Shown here in pieces: positions 8,790 to 18,205 of a DNA stretch of 64,000 nucleotides. This stretch comes from Granulosicoccus sp965214025 (GTDB lineage: Bacteria > Pseudomonadota > Gammaproteobacteria > Granulosicoccales > Granulosicoccaceae). A model generated the notes under the pieces. It ran no database searches. It was not told where the DNA came from and saw only the letters and a list, made by a program, of their open reading frames with translations. A program made the translations under genes and the position numbers. How positions within the stretch are numbered: the first letter of the stretch is position 1; each line of letters begins with the position of its first letter. The stretch spans positions 124,001-188,000 of the forward strand of contig CBDCAW010000012.1 of NCBI GenBank assembly GCA_965214025.1, in the 5' to 3' direction.

Positions 8790-10169
8790 ATGACTGACAC
8801 TCCCCCCACACCTGACCTGTCCGCCGATTTGTTCGTGCACGGGATAGCGTCCTGGGCTGCCCGCATTCGGGCAGGTACTCTCGATTTTCGTCAGACCGTC
8901 GAGCATTGCCTGCAGCGCTCCCGGAACGAGGCCGCACTGGATGCCTTCGAGTATATCGACGAGGCCGGTGCCCTGGAGAACGCCGAGCGGCAGGATCGAC
9001 GGTTGGCAGCCGGTACGGATCTCGGACCGTTGATGGGCCTGCCTATCGGCGTGAAGGACATCATCGCAGTCAACGGCATGCCGCTGACCAACGGTTCGAA
9101 TGCCGACACCGCGAGATTGACCGGTTCCGAAGGTACGTTGATCGCCCGGTTTCGGGCTGCCGGCGCCATCGTGTTCGGCAAGACGCGCACCGTGGAATTC
9201 GCACTCGGCGCAACCGGGGTGAACGAATCACGTGGCACTCCGTGGAATCCGGTGGATCGGCTCGTGCACCGGATTCCGGGCGGATCCTCCAGCGGTTCGG
9301 CAGTGGCCACCGCGGCGGGCATCACAGGCCTGGCCCTGGGTACCGACACCGGCGGCTCCATACGTATTCCCGCCTGCTACACCGGCATCGTCGGCCACAA
9401 GACCAGCGTGGGAACATGGCCCACGGACGGTATCTTCGCACTGTCGACGACCTTCGACTCGGCAGGGCCCCTGTGCCGGTGTGTTCACGACGCTGCGCTC
9501 GTTCATACGATGGTGACCGGCGAGCCCGTGCCGCCATCTCCGTCGATCGAGGGCTTGAAGATCGGTGTGCCCCGGGAGCTCTTCCTGGATGATCTCGATG
9601 GCCAGGTGGACGACGATTTCCAGCACGCCCTCGCGTGCCTGCAACGGCTGGGGGCACAGTGTATCGACATCGATGTGCACGGCTTGCAAGAACGCACGGC
9701 CCTGTTCACCAGCATCGTACCTCCGGAACTGATTGCAACACTGACTCCTGAACGCTTCGCACTCATTCGCGCAGGTGTCGACAGCGTCACTGAAGCACGC
9801 GCTGCCCATGGGTTGAAGGTGGACGCCGTGACTTACCTGCAGGCACGACAGCGTAGCCGACAGCTTGCGGCGCTGGCTCGGCAAACCTTCGACGACGTCG
9901 ATTGCTGGCTCACGCCGACGTGCCCTTTGCTGCCACCGGCACTCGCGGAGCTTGCCGATCCGCTCGTCCATGCGCGTGCACTGCTCTCGTCGCGCAACAC
10001 CCAGCCTGGCAACCTGTTCGAGCTTTGCGGCTTGTCCATACCGATACGCCGTCAGGAGTCGGTGCCTGGCAAGCGGCTGGCCTCCGGCCTGCAAATTCTG
10101 ATGCCACTGCGGCAGGATGCCCGGTTGCTGGCTCTGGGCGGTGCGGTGGAGCGTGCGCTGCGGGCTTGA
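8790..10169 (+). CDS. Amidase-signature family hydrolase
   Basis: A 459-residue amidase-signature enzyme. The Ser-cisSer-Lys triad is recognisable: lysine in GVKDIIAVNG near residue 88, cis-serine in GGSSSGSAVA near 165, and nucleophile serine in GTDTGGSIRIPA near 190. The C-terminal LQILMPLRQDARLLALGG block is shared with amidases and allophanate-hydrolase-like members. It is cytoplasmic, with no signal peptide. GatA is unlikely because no gatC or gatB is nearby. The substrate is unknown. It is divergent from the amylosucrase gene, with 228 bp between them. Confidence 0.88.
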   Translation: MTDTPPTPDLSADLFVHGIASWAARIRAGTLDFRQTVEHCLQRSRNEAALDAFEYIDEAGALENAERQDRRLAAGTDLGPLMGLPIGVKDIIAVNGMPLTNGSNADTARLTGSEGTLIARFRAAGAIVFGKTRTVEFALGATGVNESRGTPWNPVDRLVHRIPGGSSSGSAVATAAGITGLALGTDTGGSIRIPACYTGIVGHKTSVGTWPTDGIFALSTTFDSAGPLCRCVHDAALVHTMVTGEPVPPSPSIEGLKIGVPRELFLDDLDGQVDDDFQHALACLQRLGAQCIDIDVHGLQERTALFTSIVPPELIATLTPERFALIRAGVDSVTEARAAHGLKVDAVTYLQARQRSRQLAALARQTFDDVDCWLTPTCPLLPPALAELADPLVHARALLSSRNTQPGNLFELCGLSIPIRRQESVPGKRLASGLQILMPLRQDARLLALGGAVERALRA

Positions 10170-10258
10170 GCCTGGGTTGACGCGGGCGCCGGTGCCTATG
10201 GAGGTTTGGTAGTCTAGGGCCCGTCGAGTCCGTCCCCGGTACCCTGAGGTCTTTTCAT

Positions 10259-10477
10259 ATGAGAGTGCCCATTCGCGTTGCAGCTGGCCTCCTTCTGGTC
10301 TTTATGCTTTCCATCGCAGGCTGCTCCTGGAACGATGCAAAGGCCTGGAAGCGCAGCGTCTGCAACGACGTCGAAGACCCGGATGAGCGCGCGGCCTGCG
10401 AGGTGGAGGCCCGGAAATCCGAAGGCGAGTACAGGCTGGAGAAGGATGCGGCCACCGATGGAGCATCACGAGACTGA
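10259..10477 (+). CDS. Small predicted lipoprotein
   Basis: A 72-residue protein with a basic N-terminus, a hydrophobic stretch and the lipobox LSIAGC, so Cys21 is expected to be lipidated. The mature part (about 50 residues) is highly charged and has two further cysteines in SVCNDVEDPDERAACEVEA. I do not recognise the family. The downstream EamA-type reading frame begins inside its 3' end, suggesting translational coupling. Confidence 0.7.
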   Translation: MRVPIRVAAGLLLVFMLSIAGCSWNDAKAWKRSVCNDVEDPDERAACEVEARKSEGEYRLEKDAATDGASRD

Positions 10478-11391
10478 GTCGGCCGCCGGCAGATCGGGTA
10501 AAGCTCGGTGGGGCCTCCGTCACCATCGGAGCGGCGGCCTGGGGCCTGTTCTGGATTCCGCTGCGCCACCTGGAAACGCTGGGCCTGCCGAGCCTCTGGG
10601 CGGTCAGTGCGGTCTGCCTCGCCAGTGCACTGGCAGCGCTGATCGTCGTACTGCTGCGGCGCGAATCGGCGCAATTGCGGACGGCTGCTGAATGGCGCGT
10701 CGGAGCTGCGCTGGGTACGGCCTGCGTCTTGTACTTCTGTGGCGTCATTCTGTCGGACGTGATCCGCGTGATACTGCTCTTCTACCTGTTACCGGTATGG
10801 ACCACGATCGCGGCACGTGTGCTTTTCGGCGAACCGATCTCCGGGTCGCGGATCATTGTGATTTTGATCGCACTGGCAGGTGTCTGGCTGTTGCTGGGTG
10901 GCGATCAGGGCCTGCCGATACCGGAAAACTTCGGCGACTGGTGCGGGCTCGGTGCCGGCATGTTCTGGGGGCTGAGCCTGGCGCTGTTGCGCGGCCATTC
11001 CACCACCAGTGCCGCCGCGAGTTCGTTCATCGCACTGTTCTTCGCCGGAGCCACGGCGCTCGCAGGGTGCCTGGTGGTCGGTTCGCTGGGCGGCGTGAAA
11101 GCGCTCGCCACCCCCACCATCGCATTGCCCTGGCAAGCAGCGGCGGTGGTGCTCTGGTTCGGTGTGCTGGTGTTGTTTCCGGCGATGTTCAGTCAAATCT
11201 GGGGAGCCAGGCAGATTGCAGCACCTACCGCCGCCTTGCTGACGATGTCTGAAATACTGGTGGCAACCACTTCCGCCTGGCTACTGATCGGGACTGCCAT
11301 GGGTACCGTGGCCCTGATCGGTGGTTCCGTGGTCATCGCTTCGATACTGCTGGATATTCATCTGCAGTTCAGAGGAGCCATGCCCCGGTGA
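10458..11391 (+). pseudogene. EamA/DMT-family transporter, frame broken near the start
   Basis: A drug/metabolite-transporter superfamily membrane protein with about ten helices. The frame holding nearly all of it lacks ATG, GTG or TTG before 10675, which would remove TM1-2, although helix-like TIGAAAWGLFWIPL is encoded upstream. An ATG at 10458 in the next frame runs into the GGGG at 10510-10513. Dropping one G joins MEHHETESAAGRSGKARW directly to ASVTIGAAAW and gives a normal N-terminus of a protein of about 310 residues. This is either one extra G in the assembly, a real frameshift, or a rare start codon (CTG at 10474). Substrate unknown. Confidence 0.75.
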
Positions 11392-11534
11392 TCATCACCT
11401 GTGACAACGACGGGTTCAGCGTCATCTTCGTGCAGGAGGAGCATCGCTCCGGTTCGTCGAGATAGTTGGCTCGGCCGAATCCGTGTAGGGTGGCAGCCAC
11501 TACGAACGCGCATCACATTGGCCAGGATTCCACC

Positions 11535-11933
11535 ATGACGACAGAACTCACAGTACTAGCACTTGCCGGCCTTCTGCAGGTCTTGCAGTTCGTGCTGATG
11601 GCCATACCGGCCAATCGCGAGCTGGGCAGCGGGTATCTGATGAGCGCCAGGGACCGGGAACCTTCGCGAGAACTCTCGGAGCGCACCTCGCGTCTGCAAC
11701 GGGCGATGGCGAATCACTACGAGGGGCTTATACTGTTCACGCTTGCGGTGGTCGTGGTTACCCTGGGTGACCAGGCGTCCTCGCTTACCGCAGCCTGCGC
11801 GTGGGTCTATCTGCTGGCCCGGGTGCTCTACGTACCGGCGTACGCTTTCGGCCTGAGCCCGTGGCGATCGGTGATCTGGGCGGCAGGATTCCTCGCGACC
11901 ATCATGATGCTGCTGGCTGCGTTGATATCCTGA
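11535..11933 (+). CDS. MAPEG-family membrane protein
   Basis: A 132-residue four-helix membrane protein. The block RLQRAMANHYEGLILFTLAV followed by ARVLYVPAYAFGLSPWRS matches the MAPEG family (eicosanoid and glutathione metabolism relatives), whose bacterial members have no settled role. The ATG at 11535 (MTTELTVLALAG) places the first helix at the N-terminus; the frame open upstream is hydrophilic and uncharacteristic. It stands alone on the + strand. Confidence 0.85.
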   Translation: MTTELTVLALAGLLQVLQFVLMAIPANRELGSGYLMSARDREPSRELSERTSRLQRAMANHYEGLILFTLAVVVVTLGDQASSLTAACAWVYLLARVLYVPAYAFGLSPWRSVIWAAGFLATIMMLLAALIS

Positions 11934-11998
11934 ACACCCATCGCGTCAGGTCGATCAGCCAGTATGGCGAAAATCAACTCAACCGAGGTTACCCCATC

Positions 11999-12274
11999 AT
12001 GAACAAGCCTTCTGACCACGACGAACCTTCTGTGCGCAAGGCGGGTGAACGCGATACGGCAGAGGGTCCCGATCGTCATCACGAACACTCCGCTGAACCG
12101 GAAGCCCAGAAGGCGCATTCATCCCATCGCGAAAAGCAGGCTGATGATCACTACATCGAACACGTGAACAACAAGGGCATGACCGAAAAGCTGGCCGGCT
12201 CCGGGTCCATGGCCTCCGATGACGCCACGGGCAGCTCACGTGATCAGACGAACCGACAAGAGGATGAACGGTAG
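11999..12274 (+). CDS. Small hydrophilic protein, unknown
   Basis: A 91-residue protein beginning MNKPSDHDEPSVRKAG. It is extremely polar, rich in His, Asp, Glu and Ser, with no hydrophobic core, and probably intrinsically disordered. A purine stretch precedes the ATG weakly. Composition recalls small stress-induced proteins, but no family can be named. It ends just before the convergent DUF1206 gene. Confidence 0.55.
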   Translation: MNKPSDHDEPSVRKAGERDTAEGPDRHHEHSAEPEAQKAHSSHREKQADDHYIEHVNNKGMTEKLAGSGSMASDDATGSSRDQTNRQEDER

Positions 12275-12310
12275 CGGCTCATCCGGGCTCCAGAACCGGG
12301 AAAACCGTGA

Positions 12311-13099
12311 TCAGTATCGGTAGCGCGCCATGACCGCACACATGATGGCGTAACAGACAAACCCGGCACCGGTCAGAACCAGCAGCCAGGGGCCATAAGG
12401 TTGTTCCTGCACGGTCTGCAGCGCGCCGGAGAATCCCTTGACCTCATTGGCATTCGCCAGCCACGCCGCTCTGCCGAGGAACCACCCTATGATGCCGTAG
12501 ATGATGAATCGGGCCGCATGACCGACGCGCCCTACCCGGGTCGCCCAGCGCATTTCCGTGTCGCTCATATCTGCGCGATTGAATTCGTCAGCGAAATCCG
12601 CCTTGATCGCCTCCTTCAGCTGGTTCAACCCGCCGAGCAGTATGCCCACGGCAATCACGCCGACCAGAATACGACCACCGGTCATGCCCAGCAGCTTGCC
12701 CGTCCAGTGTTGCTCCCCGCCTGAACCGCCACTGCCACCGCCAAGGATGAGTTGCAGGGCCACGAAGGCGAGACCCGCATAGATCGCTCCGCTGACCACA
12801 TAACCTATGCGCTTGCCGGCACCCTTGGCATCGTCGCCTTCGCTTTCATGATCGACGACCCCCAGGGCAAGACGCCACAGCGCGTAGGCAAGCAATCCCA
12901 GACCGACGATGGCAAGCATGACCTTACCGAACGGTTCCTGGCCGATCTGGGTCAACGCGTCTTTCGAGCCGGTGCGCGCCACGCCCTGCAAACAGATATA
13001 GCCGATGATCAGGTACACGACAGCCTTCGCGGCATAACCGATCCGCCCTAGCTTGTCGATCCAGTGACCTTTACCTGCCGTTCGCACCGTGCTCTGCAT
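12311..13099 (-). CDS. DUF1206 membrane protein
   Basis: A 262-residue protein with six predicted helices in three repeats. Each repeat starts with a block like LGRIGYAAKAVVYLIIG, VGRVGHAARFIIYGIIG or GKRIGYVVSGAIYAGLA. This threefold pattern is the DUF1206 signature. Function is unknown. A glycine-rich loop (GGGSGGSGGEQHW) joins the second pair. The start at 13099 (MQSTVRTAGKGHW) is preferred over the frame extending to 13141, because the first repeat follows it directly. Confidence 0.88.
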   Translation of the reverse strand: MQSTVRTAGKGHWIDKLGRIGYAAKAVVYLIIGYICLQGVARTGSKDALTQIGQEPFGKVMLAIVGLGLLAYALWRLALGVVDHESEGDDAKGAGKRIGYVVSGAIYAGLAFVALQLILGGGSGGSGGEQHWTGKLLGMTGGRILVGVIAVGILLGGLNQLKEAIKADFADEFNRADMSDTEMRWATRVGRVGHAARFIIYGIIGWFLGRAAWLANANEVKGFSGALQTVQEQPYGPWLLVLTGAGFVCYAIMCAVMARYRY

Positions 13100-13306
13100 C
13101 AGTATCGCCTTCCGTGTCGTGACAAGGTCGAGGTTTGCCACACTACATGCGTGTGGCTGCCTGACGTCTGGTTGTGCAAAAACTATTCGTGATCAACCGC
13201 AAGGTTATCAGCGGACGTCGACCCGAAACGGCAACTCACCGCCACTGGAAGCCGACAGTTCCTGTTCGGCGAAGACCCGGCAATTGTCGTCGGCAGTCGA
13301 TCGATG

Positions 13307-13888
13307 CTACTGGCGCTCGAACGAAGCGCCTGAGATGTCCGCTTTCTGATCCACCACGATCAGGCCATCGAGATCGAAATCGAGCTCATCAGCCGCTGTT
13401 CTGAATCGCTCCATGCTGGCATCATCCACCGTTCGCGTGCGTGACAGGAACCAAAGGTACGAGCGGCTGTTGCCGGTCACGAAGGATTGCTCATACGCCT
13501 CATCGAGCGTGAACACCACATAGCTTGCATAGAAGGGCCCGAAGAACGACACCTTCAGGTAGCCGGTATTCTCATCCTCGACAAACTTCGCCGTACCCTC
13601 GACCTCCGACCATTCCTGTTCCTCGCCATCCCAACCCCGGTTAACCACCTTGACCGAGCCGTCGTCGCGCAGCGAATAGGTAGCCGACACCTGTTGCAGG
13701 CCACGCTCGAAACGGTGGTCCAGCCGCGCGATCTCGTACCATGTGCCCAGATAGCGCTCCAGCTGAAAACCCCGGACCGGTTCCACTCCCTTGGGCAGGC
13801 CGGTGCAGGCGCTCAGCAGCGTGACCAGAATCAGCAGCGCCGTACGAGCGGTTCGCCCGTCATCGGGTGTGGTGCGGTATGGGAACAT
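13307..13888 (-). CDS. blc: Outer-membrane lipocalin (Blc-type lipoprotein)
   Basis: A 193-residue bacterial lipocalin. The lipobox LLSAC puts the lipidated cysteine at 28. The lipocalin GxW motif appears as YLGTWYEIARLDHRFERG, and the typical YLWFLSRTRTVDDASMERF block is near the C-terminus. It binds lysophospholipids or fatty acids at the outer membrane in known members. It is divergent from the MtfA-type peptidase gene, with starts only about 30 bp apart, so the promoters overlap. Confidence 0.92.
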   Translation of the reverse strand: MFPYRTTPDDGRTARTALLILVTLLSACTGLPKGVEPVRGFQLERYLGTWYEIARLDHRFERGLQQVSATYSLRDDGSVKVVNRGWDGEEQEWSEVEGTAKFVEDENTGYLKVSFFGPFYASYVVFTLDEAYEQSFVTGNSRSYLWFLSRTRTVDDASMERFRTAADELDFDLDGLIVVDQKADISGASFERQ

Positions 13889-13917
13889 TGTGTAAGTTCG
13901 AACTGACGAAGGCGACC

Positions 13918-14637
13918 ATGGTAATACGTGATCGAGGGCGAGACCGGCCTGACTGGTACGCGAGCCTGCGCCAGGATCCGGCCCTGTTCGAGCCGCTCAG
14001 CGACATGCACCGCGAACAGTTGATCGATCTGGCAGTCCGCTTTCTCGATACCCGGCAGATCAGCGCCGCAGGCGGCCTGACGCTGATGCCTGCGATGGCC
14101 AGGCGAATAGCACTGCAGGCCTGCCTGCCGATCCTGCACCTGGGCCTCGACTGGTACGCGCCGGTACGTACCGTGATTCTCTACCCTGGTGGGTTCATGG
14201 TCGACAGATGCTGGACGGACGAAGCCGGTGTGGAACACCAGGCGCGCGAGGCGTTGTCGGGTGAGGCCTGGCAGCACGGCCCGGTAGTGCTGGCCTGGGA
14301 CGAGATCGAGCGGCCACATCCCGGATCATGCGTGGTCATTCACGAGTTCACTCATGTTCTCGACGCGTTGAATGGCCAGGTGAACGGCTTCCCACCGGTG
14401 GTGAACCGTGAACTCGCCCGCCACTGGCCCGACATTTTCAAACAGGCGTACGAAGATCATTGCGCGCGCGTGGAGCACGATGAACCGCTGGTACTCGATG
14501 CCTATGCCTGTGAGGCACCGGAGGAATTCCTGGCCGTTGCCTGCGAACTGTTCTTCATCGAGCCAGTCTCACTGCAGAACGGATACCCAGCCGTTCACGT
14601 AGCACTGAGCGACTTCTTTCAATGGCCTGCCGAATGA
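13918..14637 (+). CDS. Zinc-dependent peptidase, MtfA (M90) family
   Basis: A 239-residue cytoplasmic metallopeptidase. The zinc site HEFTH lies at about 142-146 and the downstream glutamate in APEEFLAVACE at about 202, as in MtfA. E. coli MtfA binds the repressor Mlc and so affects glucose uptake; whether this copy does so is unknown. The ATG at 13918 gives MVIRDRGRDRPDWYASL, matching the usual start. A short inverted repeat after the stop (about 14638-14668) could act as a weak terminator. Confidence 0.9.
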   Translation: MVIRDRGRDRPDWYASLRQDPALFEPLSDMHREQLIDLAVRFLDTRQISAAGGLTLMPAMARRIALQACLPILHLGLDWYAPVRTVILYPGGFMVDRCWTDEAGVEHQAREALSGEAWQHGPVVLAWDEIERPHPGSCVVIHEFTHVLDALNGQVNGFPPVVNRELARHWPDIFKQAYEDHCARVEHDEPLVLDAYACEAPEEFLAVACELFFIEPVSLQNGYPAVHVALSDFFQWPAE

Positions 14638-14704
14638 GAGCGAGCGACGACGTTCGCTCATTCTTCGCCATACTTCAGCAAGGGCTCGTCAAACCATATC
14701 CTCC

Positions 14705-15385
14705 ATGATCGAACTACAGCAGATCGCCATGCGCTATCGCATGGCCGGTACCGACATCACCGTGTTGAAGGAACTGAACCTGTCCGTGACTGACGGCGAA
14801 CGCGTGGCCATCATCGGGCCGTCCGGTTCGGGGAAGACCACCTTGTTGCTGCTGCTTACCGGGCTGGCCAAGGCCAGCGAAGGCTCGATCCGAATCGGCG
14901 GGGCATCGTTGAACGACATGGATACGGATCAACGTGCAGACCTGCGTCGCGAGCGCATCGGCATCGTGTTTCAGTCGTTCCATCTCATTCCCAGCCTGAC
15001 GGCCAGCGAGAATGTGGCACTGCCGCTGGACATCGCAGGGGTCAATGGTAGTCGGCGCCGCGCCGATGCGATGCTCGACCGCGTCGGCCTGGCCGAACGT
15101 CAGCGGCACTACCCGGCGCAGCTCTCCGGTGGTGAGCAGCAGCGAGTGGCCATTGCCCGGGCACTGGTCCACGAACCGAACCTGCTGGTAGCGGACGAGC
15201 CGACCGGCAACCTCGACGAACACACCAGCGAAATCATCATGCAGATGCTCTTCGACATGAATCGCGAGGCGGGTACCACGCTGCTGCTCGTCACGCACGA
15301 TCAGCAACTGGCGGCACGCTGCGAACGCACACTGCGTTTGCACGACGGTGCGCTGCACGAGGAAGCCCCGACGGAGCACGCATGA
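14705..15385 (+). CDS. ABC transporter ATPase (YbbA/LolD type)
   Basis: A 226-residue ATPase of the MacB/LolD/YbbA group. Motifs are Walker A GPSGSGKTT, signature LSGGEQQRVAIARAL, Walker B LLVADEPTGNLD and the H-loop LVTHD. It pairs with the FtsX-like permease just downstream. The gene order and the permease type fit the YbbA-YbbP system, linked to periplasmic hydrolases and export in other bacteria; no tesA-like gene is adjacent here. Its TGA overlaps the ATG of a 24-codon frame (ATGA), which in turn overlaps the permease start. Confidence 0.9.
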   Translation: MIELQQIAMRYRMAGTDITVLKELNLSVTDGERVAIIGPSGSGKTTLLLLLTGLAKASEGSIRIGGASLNDMDTDQRADLRRERIGIVFQSFHLIPSLTASENVALPLDIAGVNGSRRRADAMLDRVGLAERQRHYPAQLSGGEQQRVAIARALVHEPNLLVADEPTGNLDEHTSEIIMQMLFDMNREAGTTLLLVTHDQQLAARCERTLRLHDGALHEEAPTEHA

Positions 15386-15456
15386 AAGCACCCTATCCGA
15401 CCATCGCAACGTTACGAGGGCCTGTACGAGGGCCTGTACGAGGGCCTGCACGATGA
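15382..15456 (+). CDS. 24-codon mini-gene bridging ATPase and permease
   Basis: ATG at 15382 overlaps the ATPase stop (ATGA), and the TGA at 15454-15456 overlaps the permease ATG at 15453 (ATGA again). The last half is three copies of a 12-bp tandem repeat (from about 15415 to 15452) encoding RGPV, RGPV and RGPA. The double 4-bp overlap would let ribosomes pass from ATPase to permease by stop-start coupling. Whether the peptide itself matters is unknown; it may only be a relay. Confidence 0.5.
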   Translation: MKAPYPTIATLRGPVRGPVRGPAR

Positions 15457-18032
15457 GCGTCGTACCCATGCAGACCGACGACGACGTCGCGCCCGTCACC
15501 GGCAAGCCCGCCGCCACAGCGCTGACCAGCCTGCTGTTGCGCGACTTGCGTGGCAGCCTGCCGATGCGTTCGCTTTGGGTATTCTGCACCTGCCTGTTCC
15601 TGGGCATTTCATTGATCGCGGCCTGCGCGGGGCTGTTGCAACTCGTGCGCAGCGGCCTCGATGCGCAGCAGCGCGCATTGTTCGGTGGCGATCTGCAGGT
15701 CAGTGCCCGAGCGGCATTGGAACCTGCCGAGCTTGACTGGCTGCAGGCCAATGGCGAGGTATCGCGCCTGCTGGAACTACGCACCATGCTCGGCGCCGCC
15801 GATGGTGAATTCACCGTGGTGGAACTGCAGAGCGTGGATGACAACTACCCGCTCTACGGCGAAATGGTGCTGCAACCATTGCAGCCTATCGCCGAAGCGG
15901 TAGCAAAGGATGACAATGGGGTATGGGGCGCCGCCTTCGATCCGGTGCTGGCGGAACAGCTCGACGTAAAAGTGGGCGACCGGGTCAGCGTCGGTTCGCT
16001 CGAGGTGGAACTGCGGGCGCTGATCATCACGCAGCCGGATCGCAGCTTCCGCGCCGACTGGAGCGGCCCGCCGGTTCTGATAGACGCCAACGCTCTGGCC
16101 GACAGCGAATTAATTCAGCCCGGTAGCCTGGTCGACTACGAGTACCGCGTTCGCACCACCGAGGAACCGGCTGCGTGGCGCCAGTCTCTGAGCGAGGCCT
16201 TTCCCGAGGCTACCTGGGAAGTACAGACAGTCGACGAACGGGGCGAGATCGTCACCGAGCAGCTCGATCGGGTGGCATCGGTGCTGTTGCTGATCGGCTT
16301 CAGCACCTTGCTCATCGGCGGGCTCGGCGTGTCTAACAGCATCGGTGCCTACCTGCAGTCGAAATTCCGCACGCTCGCCACGCTGCAGTCCATCGGCGCA
16401 CGGCAGGCGCAGATCTCCTACGTGTTCATCGGCCAGTGTGTGCTGCTGGCTTTGGTGGCGAGCACCGCAGGTGCACTGGCCGGCTCGTCGGTGTCGTGGC
16501 TGGCATCGCTGGCACTCAGTGAGCGCCTACCGGTGGATACGCGTCTGGTCAGCCTGATCGCCCCTACCCTGCTGGCCATCCTGTTCGGGGTAGTCAGTGC
16601 GCTTGCCTTCGCATTGCCCGTACTCGGCCGCACCCTCGACATGCGCCCTGCCATTCTCATCCGCGGGGCCAGCGAGACCACCGGCAATCTACCTCTGAAC
16701 TACAAGCTCGCCACCCTTGGCCTGTTCATTCTCGCCATCGTGATGCTGCTGGTGATCGTCCCGGAGCCCGGTATTGCCGTTGCCTTCGTGGTGGCGGTGA
16801 TCCTGCTGATGGCGGCACTGGAGGGCTTGGTGCGGTTGATACGCACCCTGGCCGTGAGGCTCGGCAAGCACTCATGGTTCGATGGGCGTTTCGCTGCGCG
16901 CATGGCATTGGCAGGCCTGCACAGGCCAGGTACCGCGTTGAGACCACTGCTACTTTCGCTGGGTACCGCTCTGACTCTGCTGGTCGCCTCCGCTTTGGTG
17001 ATAGCCGCCACGGTACAAAGCCTGAACACCACCGTGCCCTCGCGCGCTCCGGCGTTGGTGTTCTACGATATTCAGGATCCGGAACTCGCCGATTTCGAGA
17101 CCACGGTGCGCAAACTCGATGGCTTCGAGCAGGTACTGACGACACCGCTGGTGCTCGGCCGCCTGCGAGCGGTCAACGGTGAACCACTAAGCAACCGTGA
17201 AGATGCCCGACAAGCCCTGGAAGCCAATGACGAGCAGAAGTTCAGTACCCGGACCGAAGGCATCGACAACATCAAGGCGGACCGCGGCGCGTGGTGGCCG
17301 AAAGACTACCAGGGCCCCCCACTGGTAGGCATGGAAGATCGCGAAGCCGACCAGGCGGGCCTGAAGGTCGGTGATCGGCTCGGCTTCGAGATTCTCGGAG
17401 AACGCTTCCAGGCAGAACTCGCCGTGATCTACGAGCAGGCCCGATTTGAAACGCGCTTCTGGTTCGAGGCGATCTTCACCGACGGGGTGCTCGACCCGTT
17501 CGTGACCCGCCATGTGGGCAGCGCCTTTCTGCGCACCGGTACCGACGTCGCCGCCACCGCACAGCTTGGCAAGGCCTTTCCTTCAGTGGTGACGTTGCGA
17601 ACGGCCAAGGCGCTGAACGCGGCGCGCGAGATACTGACGAGTGCCAGCCTTGCCGTGTTGTTGATCGCCGCGGTCAGCCTGGCTGCCAGTGTTCTCGTCA
17701 TGGCCAGCGTGGTTGCAGTGAATCGGCAACGTCAGGTCTATGAAGCCTCGGTGCTACAAGCCATCGGTACCCGCCTCGGTGTGGTGATGCGCAGCGTATT
17801 GTACGAGTACGCCCTGCTCGGTGCCGTGCTGGCGTTGTTCGCCACCGCCGTTGGCAGCTTGCTGGGCGGGTTGATACTGCACTTCTGGTTAGAACTGCCT
17901 GCAGATGGCATATGGTTCGTAGGGCTGCTGGTCGCCGCCGGCGCCAGCGGTCTGTGCCTGGCCAGCGGTGCCTGGTGGCTGATGCGCACGCTCGATGCGT
18001 CACCTGCGAGTCTTTTGCGGCGTGCGGGGTAG
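15453..18032 (+). CDS. ABC transporter permease, FtsX/YbbP type
   Basis: An 859-residue permease. One N-terminal membrane helix and a large periplasmic domain precede an FtsX block (VASVLLLIGFSTLLIGGLGV and the next helices). Central helices follow, then a second periplasmic domain, and a second FtsX block ends the protein. This ten-helix, two-FtsX layout is that of YbbP. Together with the upstream ATPase it should form an inner-membrane mechanotransmission-type ABC complex. The ATG at 15453 is chosen for the ATGA overlap with the mini-gene. The stop is followed at once by a VapB-like relic. Confidence 0.88.
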   Translation: MSVVPMQTDDDVAPVTGKPAATALTSLLLRDLRGSLPMRSLWVFCTCLFLGISLIAACAGLLQLVRSGLDAQQRALFGGDLQVSARAALEPAELDWLQANGEVSRLLELRTMLGAADGEFTVVELQSVDDNYPLYGEMVLQPLQPIAEAVAKDDNGVWGAAFDPVLAEQLDVKVGDRVSVGSLEVELRALIITQPDRSFRADWSGPPVLIDANALADSELIQPGSLVDYEYRVRTTEEPAAWRQSLSEAFPEATWEVQTVDERGEIVTEQLDRVASVLLLIGFSTLLIGGLGVSNSIGAYLQSKFRTLATLQSIGARQAQISYVFIGQCVLLALVASTAGALAGSSVSWLASLALSERLPVDTRLVSLIAPTLLAILFGVVSALAFALPVLGRTLDMRPAILIRGASETTGNLPLNYKLATLGLFILAIVMLLVIVPEPGIAVAFVVAVILLMAALEGLVRLIRTLAVRLGKHSWFDGRFAARMALAGLHRPGTALRPLLLSLGTALTLLVASALVIAATVQSLNTTVPSRAPALVFYDIQDPELADFETTVRKLDGFEQVLTTPLVLGRLRAVNGEPLSNREDARQALEANDEQKFSTRTEGIDNIKADRGAWWPKDYQGPPLVGMEDREADQAGLKVGDRLGFEILGERFQAELAVIYEQARFETRFWFEAIFTDGVLDPFVTRHVGSAFLRTGTDVAATAQLGKAFPSVVTLRTAKALNAAREILTSASLAVLLIAAVSLAASVLVMASVVAVNRQRQVYEASVLQAIGTRLGVVMRSVLYEYALLGAVLALFATAVGSLLGGLILHFWLELPADGIWFVGLLVAAGASGLCLASGAWWLMRTLDASPASLLRRAG

Positions 18033-18037
18033 AGAGA

Positions 18038-18205
18038 CTGCGTATCACCGTCGAGATAAATGAACGGCCTCTCTCTGAGGCCGTCAACACCGCGGGGGCC
18101 AAGGCCAACCGCGAAGCCGTGGAACTCGGGCTAGCCGCACGCGTCAAGCTGAATGAACACGCCTTATCCATTGGCCATTCTGATACGGCCTACTCTGGCA
18201 CATAA
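18038..18205 (+). pseudogene. VapB-type antitoxin relic
   Basis: The frame after the permease stop encodes RITVEINERPLSEAVNTA followed by a KANREAVELGL-type block, which matches the VapB_antitoxin pattern (short beta strand, then helix with REAVELAL). No ATG, GTG or TTG start is present; only CTG at 18038. No VapC toxin with a PIN domain can be read downstream. I take it as the remnant of a toxin-antitoxin gene at the edge of the island. A hairpin (ACGGCCTC...GAGGCCGT, about 18062-18083) lies inside it. Confidence 0.5.

Noticed and set aside
14714..15844. 376-codon minus-strand frame opposite the ABC ATPase.
   Set aside because: Shadow frame; the + strand carries complete ABC motifs.
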